Shown in pieces: positions 39,551 through 51,632 of a stretch of DNA of 64,000 bases. This stretch comes from Leeia oryzae DSM 17879. Its GTDB lineage: Bacteria; Pseudomonadota; Gammaproteobacteria; Burkholderiales; Leeiaceae. The translations under genes and the position numbers were made by a program. The notes under the pieces are model-generated. The model ran no database searches. It had not been told where the DNA came from and was given only the letters and a program-made list of their open reading frames with translations. Numbering within the stretch: position 1 is the first letter of the stretch; every line of letters begins with the position of its first letter. The stretch is taken from positions 23,077 through 87,076 of the forward strand of contig NZ_AQXU01000012.1 of NCBI RefSeq assembly GCF_000376945.1. The letters are read 5' to 3'.

Positions 39551-40633
39551 TTAACCGTTACGCTTAGCAAAGTCTTTCATAAAAGACAGCAAGGCCTGCA
39601 CGCCTTCAACAGGCATGGCATTGTAAATTGATGCACGCATACCCCCAGCAATTTTATGACCTTTCAGCTGCAGCAGGCCAGCTGCTTTGGACTCTTTCAG
39701 AAAAGCCGCATCCAAAGCCTCGTCTTTCAGACGAAACACCACATTCATCCGTGAACGATCTGCACTGGCAATCGGGCTATAGTAGAAGCCACCACAATCA
39801 TCCAGATAGTGGTAAAGCAAATTGGACTTGGCAATATTCTGCTGTTCCATGGCAGCAATCCCGCCATTCTGCTTCAGCCATTTGAACACCAGCCCTGCCA
39901 GGTAAATACCGTAGGTGGATGGCGTGTTGTACATGGAGCCCGCGTCAGCATACTTCTTGTAGTCATAGGTCACTGGGGTGACAGGCAAAGCGTGACCAAT
40001 CAGATCGTCACGCACGATGACCAGGGTCAAACCGCTTGGGCCGATATTCTTTTGGGCCCCCGCATAAATCAGGCCGAATTTTGACACGTCAATTTCGCGC
40101 GACAGGATATTGGAAGACATGTCAGCTACCAGAGGGACATTACCCACCTCTGGCACCCACTGAAACTCAAGCCCGCCAACCGTCTCGTTCGGGGTGTAAT
40201 GCACATAGGATGCATCAGGAGTGAGCTTCCATTCTGCAAAGGCAGGAATGTGGTCAAACCGGCTGTCGGCACTAGAGCAAACCTCATTCACGGTGCCGTA
40301 GCGAGCAGCCTCTTTCATGGCCAATGTAGACCAATGCCCAGTATTGACATAATCGGCTTTGCCGGTTTTGCCAATCAGGTTTAATGGCACCGCTGAAAAC
40401 TGGCCTTGTGCGCCACCCTGCAAAAACAGAATCTGATAATTGGCAGGAATATTCATCAACTCACGCAGATCCGCCAATGCCTCATCAATGATGGATTGAA
40501 ACTCCGGACCGCGGTGACTCATTTCCATCACGCTCATTCCGGAGCCATGCCAATCCAGCAATTCTGCCTGAGCTTGTTCCAATACCGGCTTAGGGAGAAC
40601 GGCCGGACCTGCAGAGAAGTTAAATATCGTCAT
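39551..40633 (-). CDS. serC: Phosphoserine aminotransferase
   Basis: SerC makes phosphoserine in serine synthesis and also acts in pyridoxal phosphate synthesis. The 360-residue product is a class V aminotransferase with the Schiff-base Lys in IYAGAQKNIGPSGLT. N-terminal FNFSAGPAVLPKPVLEQAQ and the GGAQGQFSAVPLNL phosphate loop are typical. It lies 63 bp after gyrA and 23 bp before pheA, giving the gyrA-serC-pheA order. Confidence 0.97.
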   Translation of the reverse strand: MTIFNFSAGPAVLPKPVLEQAQAELLDWHGSGMSVMEMSHRGPEFQSIIDEALADLRELMNIPANYQILFLQGGAQGQFSAVPLNLIGKTGKADYVNTGHWSTLAMKEAARYGTVNEVCSSADSRFDHIPAFAEWKLTPDASYVHYTPNETVGGLEFQWVPEVGNVPLVADMSSNILSREIDVSKFGLIYAGAQKNIGPSGLTLVIVRDDLIGHALPVTPVTYDYKKYADAGSMYNTPSTYGIYLAGLVFKWLKQNGGIAAMEQQNIAKSNLLYHYLDDCGGFYYSPIASADRSRMNVVFRLKDEALDAAFLKESKAAGLLQLKGHKIAGGMRASIYNAMPVEGVQALLSFMKDFAKRNG

Positions 40634-40696
40634 GCTTCTATACCAGTAGATAAATACATATAACGTACCCCCGAATGATCAGGGGCACTTACCCGA

Positions 40697-43282
40697 TTAG
40701 TCGGCTACCACTTCTGCGGATGCGTCCTCGTCACCTGGCAAATCCTCGCCATCGGTTTCGATGACTTTTGCCAGACCAGTCAAGACTTCACCTTCATCCA
40801 GATTGATCAAGGTCACACCTTGCGTTGCACGACCCATCTCACGAATTTCAGCCACACGCGTCCGGATCAGCACACCACCGGTCGTGATCAGCATGATTTC
40901 ATCCGTTTCCTGCACCAGTGCAGCGGCAACGACCTTGCCGTTACGTTCACTGGTCTGAATCGCAATCATGCCCTTGGTGCCGCGGCCGTGGCGCGTATAT
41001 TCAGTAATGGAAGTACGCTTGCCATAGCCGTTTTCAGTAGCAGTCAGCACAGACAATGACTCGCCTTCGGCAACCAGCAACGCCATGACCTTTTGATCTG
41101 CTTCAAGGCTCATACCACGCACACCGCGAGCACCACGCCCCATGGCTCGTACATCGTTCTCATCAAAGCGAACTGCCTTGCCCGAGTCGGAGAACAACAT
41201 CACGTCATGTTTGCCATCGGTAATGGCAACACCGATCAGATGATCCCCCTCGTCCAGGGTCACGGCAATAATCCCGGCTTTACGCGGGTTACTGAAATCA
41301 GACAACGGGGTTTTCTTCACGGTACCCAAAGCGGTTGCCATGAAGATGTATTGATCCTCAGAGAATTCTTTGACCGGCAGTACGGCAGAGATTTTTTCAC
41401 CTTCTGCCAATGGCATCAGGCCCACCATCGGTTTGCCGCGAGAATTGCGGGTACCTTGAGGCAGTTCATATACTTTCAGCCAATAAACACGGCCAGCATC
41501 AGAGAAGCACAAGATGTAGTCATGGGTATTGGCCACAAACAGACGATCAATAAAGTCATCATCCTTCATGGCGGTCGCCTGCTTGCCACGTCCGCCACGT
41601 TTTTGTGCGCGATAATCTTCCAGCGGTTGCGCCTTGATGTAACCACCATGTGACAGCGTCACCACCATGTCTTGCGGTGCAATCAGGTCTTCCATGCTCA
41701 GGTCTTGGGCATTGATGACAATTTCCGAACGACGAGCATCGCCATACTGGGCTTTGACGGCGGCCAACTCTTCCGTGATGATGGCCGTGACGCGCTCAGG
41801 GCGAGCCAGGATATCCAGCAAGTCTGCAATTTTTTCCAGAATTTCCCGGTATTCACTGAGAATCTTGTCTTGCTCAAGACCGGTCAAACGTTGCAGGCGC
41901 AGATCCAGAATCGCCTGAGCCTGAACATCGGTCAGACGATAACCGTTTGGAGAGAAACCGAACTCGGCGGATACGCCATCCGGACGGGTGCCATCACCAA
42001 CAGAGCGCGCCAGCATTTCTTCGACAAGTGCTGATTTCCAGACGCGGTCCATCAACCCTTGTTTGGCGATGGCAGGCGTTGCTGCCGCTTTGATCAGCGC
42101 AATCACTTCATCCACATTCGACAACGCGACTGCCAGGCCTTCCAGCACATGGCCACGCTCACGCGCTTTGCGCAATTCGAAAATGGTACGACGAGTGACA
42201 ACTTCGCGACGATGCCGCAAGAAGCATTCCAGCATCTGCTTCAGGTTCAACAGGCGTGGCTGGCCATCGACCAGTGCAACCATGTTCATCCCGAAAGTGT
42301 CCTGCAGCTGGGTCATCTTGTAGAGATTGTTCAGCACAACATCTGCGTTTTCGCCACGTTTTAGCTCAATCACTACCCGCATGCCGTCCTTATCGGACTC
42401 ATCCTGGATGTGGGAAATGCCTTCCAGGCGTTTCTCATTCACCAACTCGGCAATTTTTTCCAGCAACGTACGCTTGTTAACCTGGTACGGCAACTCATCA
42501 ACAATAATGGCCTGCTTGTTGCCTTTTTCAAGGTCTTCCACATGGCAGCGCGCGCGCATCACGACCCGACCTCGGCCGGTACGGTAGCCTTCACGGACAC
42601 CGGTAATGCCATAGATGATCCCGGCGGTCGGGAAGTCCGGTGCCGGGACAATATCGATCAGCTGATCAATCGTCAGCTCCGGGTCTGCCAGCAAAGCCAG
42701 ACATGCGTCGACAACTTCGTTCAGGTTATGCGGCGGAATATTGGTAGCCATACCCACAGCAATACCGGACGAGCCGTTGATCAGCAGATTGGGAATCCGG
42801 GTAGGCAGAATGAGTGGTTCGTCTAGCGAGCCATCATAGTTAGGACCGTAATTGACGGTTTCTTTTTCGATATCCTGCAGCAGCTCATGGGCAATACGCG
42901 ACATACGGATTTCCGTATATCGCATCGCGGCTGCATTGTCCCCATCCACAGAACCAAAGTTACCCTGCCCGTCCACCAGCATGTAACGCAGAGAGAAGTC
43001 CTGAGCCATACGAACGATTGTGTCATACACAGCGGTATCACCATGCGGGTGATATTTACCGATCACATCACCCACGATACGGGCAGACTTCTTGTAGGCA
43101 CGGTTCCAGTCATTCGACAACTCGTGCATCGCAAACAGGACACGGCGGTGTACCGGCTTCAAACCATCACGAACATCAGGCAGCGCACGTCCAACGATTA
43201 CGCTCATGGCGTAATCCAGATAGGACTTGCGCATTTCCTCTTCAAGACTGACGGGTATTGTTTCTTTAGCGAATTGTTCCAT
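40697..43282 (-). CDS. gyrA: DNA gyrase subunit A
   Basis: GyrA is the DNA-breaking subunit of gyrase. The 861-residue product has the catalytic Tyr122 ([14 protein letters not shown]), the quinolone-resistance region [13 protein letters not shown] with Thr83 and Asp87 in E. coli numbering, and the GyrA box QKRGGRG needed for wrapping. The C-terminal beta-pinwheel ends in an acidic tail ([14 protein letters not shown]). Thr83 occurs naturally in some species, so it does not show resistance. It is first in gyrA-serC-pheA. Confidence 0.98.
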   Translation of the reverse strand: MEQFAKETIPVSLEEEMRKSYLDYAMSVIVGRALPDVRDGLKPVHRRVLFAMHELSNDWNRAYKKSARIVGDVIGKYHPHGDTAVYDTIVRMAQDFSLRYMLVDGQGNFGSVDGDNAAAMRYTEIRMSRIAHELLQDIEKETVNYGPNYDGSLDEPLILPTRIPNLLINGSSGIAVGMATNIPPHNLNEVVDACLALLADPELTIDQLIDIVPAPDFPTAGIIYGITGVREGYRTGRGRVVMRARCHVEDLEKGNKQAIIVDELPYQVNKRTLLEKIAELVNEKRLEGISHIQDESDKDGMRVVIELKRGENADVVLNNLYKMTQLQDTFGMNMVALVDGQPRLLNLKQMLECFLRHRREVVTRRTIFELRKARERGHVLEGLAVALSNVDEVIALIKAAATPAIAKQGLMDRVWKSALVEEMLARSVGDGTRPDGVSAEFGFSPNGYRLTDVQAQAILDLRLQRLTGLEQDKILSEYREILEKIADLLDILARPERVTAIITEELAAVKAQYGDARRSEIVINAQDLSMEDLIAPQDMVVTLSHGGYIKAQPLEDYRAQKRGGRGKQATAMKDDDFIDRLFVANTHDYILCFSDAGRVYWLKVYELPQGTRNSRGKPMVGLMPLAEGEKISAVLPVKEFSEDQYIFMATALGTVKKTPLSDFSNPRKAGIIAVTLDEGDHLIGVAITDGKHDVMLFSDSGKAVRFDENDVRAMGRGARGVRGMSLEADQKVMALLVAEGESLSVLTATENGYGKRTSITEYTRHGRGTKGMIAIQTSERNGKVVAAALVQETDEIMLITTGGVLIRTRVAEIREMGRATQGVTLINLDEGEVLTGLAKVIETDGEDLPGDEDASAEVVAD

Positions 43283-43696
43283 AGATGTGGTATTGGCTAT
43301 TTCTTAGAGGAATAACCATGGAAGTGTACCACGCCAACCCCTCTTGGCTCTAGCTTCGCCGTCATTTGCCCCCGAGCTGAAAACAAAATGCCAACGGGAT
43401 TGTAAAGAATTGTCTTAAAACGCACACAAACACTGATATCCGATCAATAAATTCGCATTTATCATGAACTTTTAGGCTACAATCAAGATCATAGATTCTT
43501 TAAGTATGCTGATCGCTTCTATGGCTATTGTTTTTTCCAGTGAATAGTCAAGCGTGTAAGTGTCGCAAGTTGCTGCAAGCATAATTAAAATTATAAGGTT
43601 TCAAGGTGCAAGACTTTACTGCGTGCAACGATTGCAAATAAACAACGCAGCCGGGTACTATTCACCATGTTTTTAACAAAAACGGGAGTTCTTTCC
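43283..43696. other. Divergent regulatory region between gyrA and ompA
   Basis: No gene is seen in these 414 bp. The part near gyrA is GC-richer, and the middle and right are AT-rich. A plausible ompA promoter is at 43570-43597. A TACAAT box on the minus strand, upstream of gyrA around 43400-43410, could serve gyrA but lacks a good -35. Nothing else was identified. Confidence 0.6.
43570..43597 (+). promoter_or_regulatory. Possible ompA promoter
   Basis: TTGCTG at 43570-43575 and TATAAG at 43592-43597, with a 16-nt spacer, resemble a sigma-70 promoter. The predicted start near 43604 would give a leader of about 90 nt before the ompA ATG, common for abundant outer-membrane protein mRNAs. Confidence 0.4.
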
Positions 43697-44368
43697 ATGA
43701 ATAAGACAAAACTCAGTATTGCGATTATTTCTGCCGCGATTTCATTTGGCGCCTCTGTTAGCAGCATGGCACATGATAGCGACCCATACTCAGGCGACGC
43801 TTACCTGATCGACCAGCGTGGCAAAGTAGTACGCAATGCCTACGACGAGTGCTGGAGAACCGGCGAATGGACTCCAGCCAAAGAAATCTGGGGTTGCGGT
43901 GGTCCAGCGCCTAAGAAAGACGAACCAGCACCTGTTGCTGAAAAACCAGCAGAGCCAAGTGGCCCGGCCAAACCAGCATTCGAAAAAATCATGCTGTCTG
44001 CTGAAGCCCTGTTCGACACAGACAAATACGTTGTAAAATCAGAAGGCAAAGCTTCTCTGGATGAACTGGTTAGCAAAATGCAACAGTTCCCACAAGTTGA
44101 ACTGATTCTGTTGACTGGCCATGCTGACTTCCGCGGTAGCGACAAGCACAACCAGACCCTGTCTGAAAACCGTGCAAATGCAGTGAAAGACTACTTGGTA
44201 TCTAAAGGTGTTGCTGCTGATCGCATTCAGGCTGAAGGCAAAGGCGAATCTGAGCCAGTGACCAAGCCAGAAGATTGCAAAGGCAAAAAAGGCGCAGCAT
44301 TGTCTGCTTGCCTGCAACCAGACCGTCGTGTTCAGGTTGAAATCGCTGTACAACGTGAAGTCAAATAA
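43697..44368 (+). CDS. OmpA-family outer-membrane protein (RmpM type)
   Basis: The 223-residue product has a signal peptide (about 25 residues, cleaved near SMA-HDS). A short N-terminal region with the betaproteobacterial pattern GKVVRNAYDECWRTGEWTP follows, then a Pro/Ala-rich linker (APVAEKPAEPSG) and a C-terminal OmpA peptidoglycan-binding domain (LTGHADFRGSDKHNQTLSENRANAV, ... DRRVQVEI). There is no beta-barrel domain, so it is like Neisseria RmpM, which ties porins to peptidoglycan. Cys47 and Cys57 in the N-terminal part, and two further Cys near the C-terminus, could form disulfides. ATG at 43697 has GGGAG 8 nt upstream. Confidence 0.92.
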   Translation: MNKTKLSIAIISAAISFGASVSSMAHDSDPYSGDAYLIDQRGKVVRNAYDECWRTGEWTPAKEIWGCGGPAPKKDEPAPVAEKPAEPSGPAKPAFEKIMLSAEALFDTDKYVVKSEGKASLDELVSKMQQFPQVELILLTGHADFRGSDKHNQTLSENRANAVKDYLVSKGVAADRIQAEGKGESEPVTKPEDCKGKKGAALSACLQPDRRVQVEIAVQREVK

Positions 44369-44394
44369 GTTTGAATTAACTTGATTGGTTTCGC

Positions 44395-44421
44395 AAAAGC
44401 CCCGCAAATGCGGGGCTTTTT
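44395..44421 (+). terminator. Intrinsic terminator of ompA
   Basis: AAAAGCCCCGC (44395-44405) and GCGGGGCTTTT (44410-44420) form a perfect 11-bp stem with a 4-nt loop and a run of five T. It lies 27 bp after the ompA stop and separates it from lolA. Confidence 0.88.
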
Positions 44422-44592
44422 ACTTGTATATCCATAAGCGCTTGTAGTAGCTTGTTTGTATAAAACCAACCCTATACTTCTTGCGGCGGCGGCCAGAAGT
44501 AACACGTGCCTGCATATGGCGGTTCTGCCCGTGCCATTGAATTTTTACAGCGTGCGCGAGTCTTATTTATTCGTTTATGACCTGAGACAGAT

Positions 44593-45228
44593 ATGCCCTT
44601 TCACATGGTTTCAAAAAAACTGCTTTATGCCTTCATCGGTACAATGTGTGCAATCTCTCAACCGGTGATTGCGGATGGACTCTCACAGTTAAAAAGTTTT
44701 CTTGGCAATACCCAGACCGTATCTGCCAGCTTTAGCCAACTGGTACAGGGTAAGCAAAAAAAACAATCCTCAACTGGTAGCCTGGAATTATTGCGTCCAG
44801 GCAAATTCCGCTGGGAATATGTAAAACCCTATCAACAACTGATTGTCAGTGATGCGAAGAAAGTCTGGGTTTATGATTCAGACCTGGAACAGGTAACCGA
44901 GCGTAATCTCGGAAAGGCGCTCGGTGATACACCAGCGGCATTACTCGCCGGATCTAACGAGCTAGAAAAAGGTTTTGTACTAAAAAATGCAGGCACCAAA
45001 GATGGCCTGGATTGGGTAAGCGCAACCCCCAAACAGAAAGAGGGTTCATTCGAACAGATTACACTGGGGTTAGAGGGTAATCTGTTGAAACGAATGATCT
45101 TGCAAGATCAATTCGGGCAGGTTACAACAATCGACTTTAGCAATATCCAGAAGAATATCAAACTGGACCCCGTGCGATTTAATTTTGTACCGCCTGATGG
45201 CATAGACATTATCAAAGACAAGGAATAA
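44593..45228 (+). CDS. lolA: Outer-membrane lipoprotein carrier protein LolA
   Basis: LolA ferries lipoproteins across the periplasm from LolCDE to LolB. The 211-residue product has a signal peptide (cleavage near VIA-DG) and the LolA fold with GSLELLRPGKFRWEYVKPYQQ and KKVWVYDSDLEQVTER. An in-frame ATG at 44605 would shorten the signal by four residues. It ends 7 bp before rarA, matching the conserved lolA-rarA-serS order. It would serve the BamB, entericidin and cytochrome lipoproteins of this window. Confidence 0.93.
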   Translation: MPFHMVSKKLLYAFIGTMCAISQPVIADGLSQLKSFLGNTQTVSASFSQLVQGKQKKQSSTGSLELLRPGKFRWEYVKPYQQLIVSDAKKVWVYDSDLEQVTERNLGKALGDTPAALLAGSNELEKGFVLKNAGTKDGLDWVSATPKQKEGSFEQITLGLEGNLLKRMILQDQFGQVTTIDFSNIQKNIKLDPVRFNFVPPDGIDIIKDKE

Positions 45229-45235
45229 CGCGGTC

Positions 45236-46561
45236 GTGAGTGATTTATTCTCGCAACAACCAACCCCGCCACTTGCCGAAGCACTCAGGCCACAGACGTT
45301 ATCTGATGTGATTGGGCAAAGCCACCTGCTAGGCGAGGGTAAGCCATTACGATTAGCCTTTGAATCTGGCAAACCTCACTCCATGATTTTGTGGGGTCCA
45401 CCCGGGGTTGGAAAAACCACGCTGGCGCGTTTGACGGCAAAGGCATTCGACTGTGAATTTATTGCACTTTCCGCTGTGCTATCGGGCGTAAAAGACATTC
45501 GTGAAGCAATGGATCGTGCGCAGCAATTCCTGGACAGAAGCGGCAAGCAAACCATTCTCTTTGTTGACGAGATTCACCGGTTTAATAAATCCCAACAAGA
45601 CGCCCTACTCCCGTTTGTAGAATCTGGCTTGGTCACATTCATTGGCGCCACGACTGAAAATCCAAGCTTTGAGGTGAATTCGGCCCTGTTGTCGAGAGCA
45701 CAGGTTTATGTGCTGAAGTCACTGACTGAAGCAGAAATTCGCCAACTGCTCAAACGGGCACAGCGTAAAGTGCTGCAAGGCATCACGTTCTCCCAGGAAG
45801 CAGAAGACACCCTGATTGGCTATGCCGATGGCGATGCAAGACGGTTTCTAAACCTGATTGAACAAGCCCAAACAGCTGCCCGATCAGCAAAGCGTGAGCT
45901 CATTGATGCAGAGTTTGTCACAAATGCCATGAGCCTGAATGCGCGCCGCTTTGACAAAGGTGGCGATAATTTTTATGACCAGATTTCTGCCTTGCATAAG
46001 TCCGTACGCGGCTCCAATCCCGATGGCGCGCTATATTGGTTTTGCCGAATGCTGGATGGGGGGGCAGACCCCAAATATCTTTCTCGACGCATCGTCAGGA
46101 TGGCTTGGGAAGACATTGGCCTTGCTGACCCTCGTGCCATGCAGGTAGCCAACGATGCGGCGGCCACCTTTGAAAGACTGGGATCACCAGAGGGTGAGCT
46201 GGCACTGGCGCAAGCGGTGATTTACCTTGCCTGTGCAGCCAAAAGCAATGCCGGCTATATGGCTTTTAATCAGGCGATGGCATTCATCAAACAGGATAAA
46301 TCCCGGGAAGTCCCCGTACACTTGCGTAATGCCCCCACCAAGCTCATGAAAGAATTAGGCTATGGTCATGAGTACCGCTACGCGCATGACGAACCCTATG
46401 CCTATGCAGCGGGCGAAACCTACTTGCCGGATGGCATGATGAATCCGGGGTGGTATCAGCCCACCGAACGCGGTCTGGAAGGAAAAATTGGCGAAAAACT
46501 GCGTTTTTTGCGTTCTCTGGATGACGAAGCTCGCCAAAAAATGGACAATAGACACAAATAG
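45236..46561 (+). CDS. rarA: Replication-associated recombination ATPase RarA (MgsA)
   Basis: RarA is a clamp-loader-like AAA+ ATPase acting at stalled replication forks. The 441-residue product has Walker [13 protein letters not shown] (54-61), Walker [17 protein letters not shown], sensor 1 [13 protein letters not shown] and the C-terminal tetramerisation domain ([19 protein letters not shown] and [15 protein letters not shown]). It starts with GTG, 7 bp after lolA, and is followed by serS 60 bp later. Confidence 0.95.
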   Translation: MSDLFSQQPTPPLAEALRPQTLSDVIGQSHLLGEGKPLRLAFESGKPHSMILWGPPGVGKTTLARLTAKAFDCEFIALSAVLSGVKDIREAMDRAQQFLDRSGKQTILFVDEIHRFNKSQQDALLPFVESGLVTFIGATTENPSFEVNSALLSRAQVYVLKSLTEAEIRQLLKRAQRKVLQGITFSQEAEDTLIGYADGDARRFLNLIEQAQTAARSAKRELIDAEFVTNAMSLNARRFDKGGDNFYDQISALHKSVRGSNPDGALYWFCRMLDGGADPKYLSRRIVRMAWEDIGLADPRAMQVANDAAATFERLGSPEGELALAQAVIYLACAAKSNAGYMAFNQAMAFIKQDKSREVPVHLRNAPTKLMKELGYGHEYRYAHDEPYAYAAGETYLPDGMMNPGWYQPTERGLEGKIGEKLRFLRSLDDEARQKMDNRHK

Positions 46562-47899
<1,338 letters not shown>

Positions 47900-47918
47900 C
47901 AAAGCCTTCCGTCCCATT

Positions 47919-47950
47919 GAAAATGCCGGCAATTGCCGGCATTTTCTTTT
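47919..47950. terminator. Terminator between serS and the cytochrome gene
   Basis: GAAAATGCCGGC (47919-47930) and GCCGGCATTTTC (47935-47946) form a 12-bp stem with a 4-nt loop, followed by TTTT. It ends serS on the plus strand. The symmetric arms could also act on the convergent cytochrome gene. Confidence 0.85.
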
Positions 47951-48003
47951 AGAGATAGCGAATCATCGGGTAGTGACCATCACCAATCTGGTCAGCAGGG
48001 CAA

Positions 48004-48450
48004 TCAGAAGTCACGAAACGTTTTGTGGCAGCTTGCGCAACTGTCTTCCAGCCGGCGATACGCCATTTTATAAGTATTAAAATCTGTAGTGCCGGCGACA
48101 GCGGCCAGTGCCTGCGCCTCTTGCTCAAAACGGGTGATTTTCTCCTGAAACAACGCCTTCTGTGACCAGACATTGTCTTTTGCAGAGGTCTTGCCCGTTG
48201 CTTGTGTTTCAGCCGCAAACCATGGCCAGGGTTTCGTCGACAAGGAAACCAGCAACTTCGCTTGTTCGGTCGCTATTTTAGGGTCATAAGGCTTTTGACC
48301 GGATGCCATTTTGTAGAGTACCTCTTTGGAGGCCAGCATGGCTTTAAATACATGCTTGCGCTTAGCCACAGGGGAATCCGGATTCTCTGAGGAACAGCCT
48401 GCCAGACCCACTATCACCAGCAACATCAGTACGCTATTGAATTTACGCAT
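48004..48450 (-). CDS. Cytochrome c'-like class II cytochrome, predicted lipoprotein
   Basis: The 148-residue product has a lipoprotein signal with lipobox GLAGC (Cys19). It is then mostly helical, ending in a single haem-binding CASCH (138-142) six residues before the C-terminus. A C-terminal CxxCH on a four-helix-type protein of this size is the pattern of cytochrome c' and related class II cytochromes. Most of these are soluble periplasmic proteins, so the predicted lipid anchor is a variation. ATG at 48450 was chosen; an upstream in-frame start at 48477 would add nine residues before the signal. Physiological partner unknown; nitric oxide binding is known for the family only. Confidence 0.8.
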   Translation of the reverse strand: MRKFNSVLMLLVIVGLAGCSSENPDSPVAKRKHVFKAMLASKEVLYKMASGQKPYDPKIATEQAKLLVSLSTKPWPWFAAETQATGKTSAKDNVWSQKALFQEKITRFEQEAQALAAVAGTTDFNTYKMAYRRLEDSCASCHKTFRDF

Positions 48451-48561
48451 AAAACCCCGGTTATCCCATCTGTTCAATCTATAAAGGCAAGCACAATGCT
48501 TTTCATGATGCGAAAAAAGATGGCGATTGACAGCTTGCGTCAGGTAGTTACCAGCACATCC

Positions 48562-49965
48562 TTACAGCATCTGCTGGTATAACGCACCCAGATGCGATCT
48601 GGACGACAGATAAGATTCTTTTTCGTGAATATCCTGCCGAAGGAAGGCCTCCATCGCAGGAATCAGATTCATTGCCCGATCAAGAATCGGGTCCGCGCCA
48701 CGGGCATAGGCACCCACATTGATCAGATCACGGTTTCTTTGATAACGGGAATACAAATACTTGAACTGACGCACCTGCTGCAGTTCATCGGGCGTAATAA
48801 TGTCGGTCATCACCCGACTGATCGATTGTTCAATATCAATGGCGGGGTAATGGCCCTGATCTGCCAATTGCCGCGTCAATACAAAGTGACCGTCCAGAAT
48901 CGCCCGGGCACTATCCGCAATCGGATCCTGCTGGTCATCCCCCTCAGACAGCACCGTGTAAAATGCCGTGATGGAACCTGAGCCTGGCGCACCGTTCCCT
49001 GCCCGCTCAACCAGTCTTGGCAGCTTGGCAAATACGGAGGGAGGATAGCCCTTGGTCGCAGGCGGTTCACCAATCGCAAGGGCAATCTCGCGTTGTGCCA
49101 TGGCGTAACGGGTCAGGGAATCCATGATCAGCAATACATTGTGACCCTGATCACGAAAATACTCGGCAAGACGGGTCGCGTAATTGGCACCATGGAGGCG
49201 TAGCAGAGGCGGAGCATCCGCCGGTGCAGCCACTACCACAGACCTCTCAAGACCTGCCTCGCCAAGAATGTTTTCGATAAAATCCTTGACCTCTCGACCC
49301 CGCTCACCGATCAGACCAACCACGACCCGATCTGCCTCGGTATAACGCGCCATCATACCCAGCAACACACTCTTGCCAACACCAGAACCGGCGAACAAAC
49401 CCAGCCGCTGGCCCTGTCCCACGGTCAGCATGGCATTTATGGCCCGTACCCCGACATCCAGCACTTGCCGGACCGGCGCCCGTTCCATCGGGTTAAATGG
49501 TTTGCTGGATAGTGGCACCAGGCGTTCAATATCCAGCCGGCCTTTGCCATCCAGTGGATTACCGATACCATCCAGTACGCGACCAAGTAACCCTTCACCT
49601 ACCGGGACTTGACGACCTTTGTCTTCTCCTGAGGAAAGACGGTGATAGACTTTGCCAAGTGTGGGCGTGTGCTGGCCTAACGCTTCCACCGGCACCACCT
49701 TGGCGCCAGCCTCCAGGCCATAGGCATCAGACAAGGGCATCAGAAACAAACGGTCTCCGGAAAAGCCGACAACCTCAGCCTCGACCTTAACGTCGCCAGC
49801 ATCCACCAGACAACTTGAACCGACAGGCAATCTCAGGCCAGAGGTTTCCAGAACGAGGCCTGAGGCTTTGACCAGCCGACCAGATGACAACCATGGCGTG
49901 ACATCAGAAATGGCTTTTGCGGCATCCTGAAGATAATTCTGAAAATTCTGCGATGTGAATGGCAT
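48562..49965 (-). CDS. fliI: Flagellum-specific export ATPase FliI
   Basis: FliI energises the flagellar type III export gate. The 467-residue product is an F1-beta-like ATPase with Walker [18 protein letters not shown], Walker B region [20 protein letters not shown] and the T3SS ATPase segment FTLTRQLA-like ([18 protein letters not shown]). The start at 49965 ([13 protein letters not shown]) has GAGG close upstream and lies 7 bp after fliH; the longer frame overlaps fliH and adds no family sequence. It is the last gene of fliE-F-G-H-I; fliJ does not follow. Confidence 0.96.
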   Translation of the reverse strand: MPFTSQNFQNYLQDAAKAISDVTPWLSSGRLVKASGLVLETSGLRLPVGSSCLVDAGDVKVEAEVVGFSGDRLFLMPLSDAYGLEAGAKVVPVEALGQHTPTLGKVYHRLSSGEDKGRQVPVGEGLLGRVLDGIGNPLDGKGRLDIERLVPLSSKPFNPMERAPVRQVLDVGVRAINAMLTVGQGQRLGLFAGSGVGKSVLLGMMARYTEADRVVVGLIGERGREVKDFIENILGEAGLERSVVVAAPADAPPLLRLHGANYATRLAEYFRDQGHNVLLIMDSLTRYAMAQREIALAIGEPPATKGYPPSVFAKLPRLVERAGNGAPGSGSITAFYTVLSEGDDQQDPIADSARAILDGHFVLTRQLADQGHYPAIDIEQSISRVMTDIITPDELQQVRQFKYLYSRYQRNRDLINVGAYARGADPILDRAMNLIPAMEAFLRQDIHEKESYLSSRSHLGALYQQML

Positions 49966-49972
49966 GAGCCCC

Positions 49973-50644
49973 TCAGGCTTGGCCAAGAGCGGCCAAAACA
50001 CGTTGCCAGCGAGTCGCCAGGGTTGCGTCAACTTCACCCTCTGCAGCAGAAAGTCTGCAATCCCCGCGTTGCAGTTTCGGGTCTGCAACCAGTTGCCATG
50101 ACTGATTACCAGACAACTCGAGTTGTAGCGTATCACGCAGCAAAGAAAGGTCTTCCGGATTCAACAGCAAGCGAGGTTGAGTCCCAAGATAGGGAGACGA
50201 AGCAATCACCTCTTGAATCAGAGGTATTAATTTAGCAGGCTGATCCGCCAAGGTTTGGCGGACAATTTGTTCCGCAAGGCGAACAGCCAATGACACGAGA
50301 TCCTCAGCCAAAGAAAGCTCTGTCTCAGTGACATGTTGATCTAGATTCTGAATCAAATCATCCAGGCTCCGAATACGCCTTGCTATTTCATCCGCAGCTT
50401 CGGCCATACCTGCGGCATAGCCATCTTCAAACGCTGCTTTGTGAATAGCCTCGATTTCTTCGGCCGTCGGCATTGGCAAAGCGGGTTCTACTACAACCTC
50501 TTCAGCCAAGACCTCAGAAACTTCAGTCGTTTCTTCCACAGGAGCCACTGTGGATGCACGTGGCTTTTTATCATCTAAAATAGAAGACATTTCCCAGCGC
50601 TGATACTGAGTTAACTCTTCTGCAGGAATGATTCTATTCGACAA
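49973..50644 (-). CDS. fliH: Flagellar assembly protein FliH
   Basis: FliH regulates FliI and links it to the export apparatus. The 223-residue product starts at a TTG codon: its first residues [20 protein letters not shown] match the conserved N-terminus of betaproteobacterial FliH, whereas the first internal ATG would remove it. The middle is helical and acidic; the C-terminal FliH domain includes [19 protein letters not shown]. It overlaps the fliG end by 11 bp. Confidence 0.92.
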   Translation of the reverse strand: MSNRIIPAEELTQYQRWEMSSILDDKKPRASTVAPVEETTEVSEVLAEEVVVEPALPMPTAEEIEAIHKAAFEDGYAAGMAEAADEIARRIRSLDDLIQNLDQHVTETELSLAEDLVSLAVRLAEQIVRQTLADQPAKLIPLIQEVIASSPYLGTQPRLLLNPEDLSLLRDTLQLELSGNQSWQLVADPKLQRGDCRLSAAEGEVDATLATRWQRVLAALGQA

Positions 50645-51632
50645 GACCTTCGTCCCCGCCTTTACCGCCTAGCACGATCTGGCCTTCATCAGCCAAACGC
50701 CGAACAATTTTCAGAATCTCTTTTTGTTCGGCTTCAACTTCTGACAAACGCACAGGTCCTTTAGACTCAAAGTCATCTTTCAGCATTTCAGCAGCACGCT
50801 GTGACATGTTCTTGAAAATCTTGTCACGCAAGGCCTGGCTAGTCCCTTTAAGTGCCAACACCAAGGAGTCAGATTGCACTTCACGCAGCAATAGCTGAAT
50901 ACCCCGGTCATCAATATCAATGACATTTTCAAAGACAAACATCTTGTCCTGAATTTTTTGTGCCAATTCTGGGTCGTATTCCCGAATGGCCTGAATCGCA
51001 GAGGTTTCAACCACTGCACCCATAAAGTTAAGGATTTCAGCAGCTGTTTTGATACCACCCAAAGCGCTTTTCTTGATTTTGTCAGAACCTGACAGCAATT
51101 GCGTCAAGACTTCGTTCAAATCGCGCAACGCGGATGGTTGCACCCCTTCCAGGGTCGCAATCCGTAGAATGACATCGTTCCGGAGGCGCTCTGTAAAACA
51201 GGAAAGCACTTCACTGGATTGGTCCTGCTCCAGATGCACAAGAATCGTGGCAATAATCTGCGGATGCTCGTTCTTGATCAGTTCGGCAACAGACGAGGAA
51301 TCCATCCATTTCAGACTCTCGATGCCATTATTGTCCCCGCCTTGCAAGATACGATCCAGCAGGTTGGCTGCCTTATCGGTCCCCAAGGCGCGAGTCAATA
51401 CAGAGCGAATGTATTCGTCAGCAGCCCCCAGGTTGGCCCTGTTCATGGTGGCGGTACGGAAGTCCTGCAAGATGCCATCAACCTCTTCACGTGTGACACC
51501 TTCCATGGCTGCCATGGCAAAACCGAGCTTTTGTACTTCTTTGGGCCCGAGATACTTGAAAACTTCAGCTGCCTCTTCTTCGCCCAGAGACATCAGCAGG
51601 ATCGCACTTTTCCGAATGCCTTCATCACTCAT
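50634..51632 (-). CDS. fliG: Flagellar motor switch protein FliG
   Basis: FliG is the rotor protein that contacts MotA and carries torque. The 332-residue product has the N-terminal FliF-binding region (IRKSAILLMSLGEEEAAEVF), the middle EHPQ motif (KNEHPQIIATILVHLEQ) and the C-terminal torque domain with charged residues (FENVIDIDDRGIQLLLREV). Its ATG shares one base with the fliF stop (TAATG). The frame is open further upstream inside fliF, but the start at 51632 is the family start. Confidence 0.97.
   Translation of the reverse strand: MSDEGIRKSAILLMSLGEEEAAEVFKYLGPKEVQKLGFAMAAMEGVTREEVDGILQDFRTATMNRANLGAADEYIRSVLTRALGTDKAANLLDRILQGGDNNGIESLKWMDSSSVAELIKNEHPQIIATILVHLEQDQSSEVLSCFTERLRNDVILRIATLEGVQPSALRDLNEVLTQLLSGSDKIKKSALGGIKTAAEILNFMGAVVETSAIQAIREYDPELAQKIQDKMFVFENVIDIDDRGIQLLLREVQSDSLVLALKGTSQALRDKIFKNMSQRAAEMLKDDFESKGPVRLSEVEAEQKEILKIVRRLADEGQIVLGGKGGDEGLVE

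Noticed and set aside
43018..43060. Thr at GyrA position 83 as a sign of quinolone resistance
   Set aside because: Thr83 is the normal residue in some susceptible species, and Asp87 is unchanged, so the sequence alone does not show resistance.
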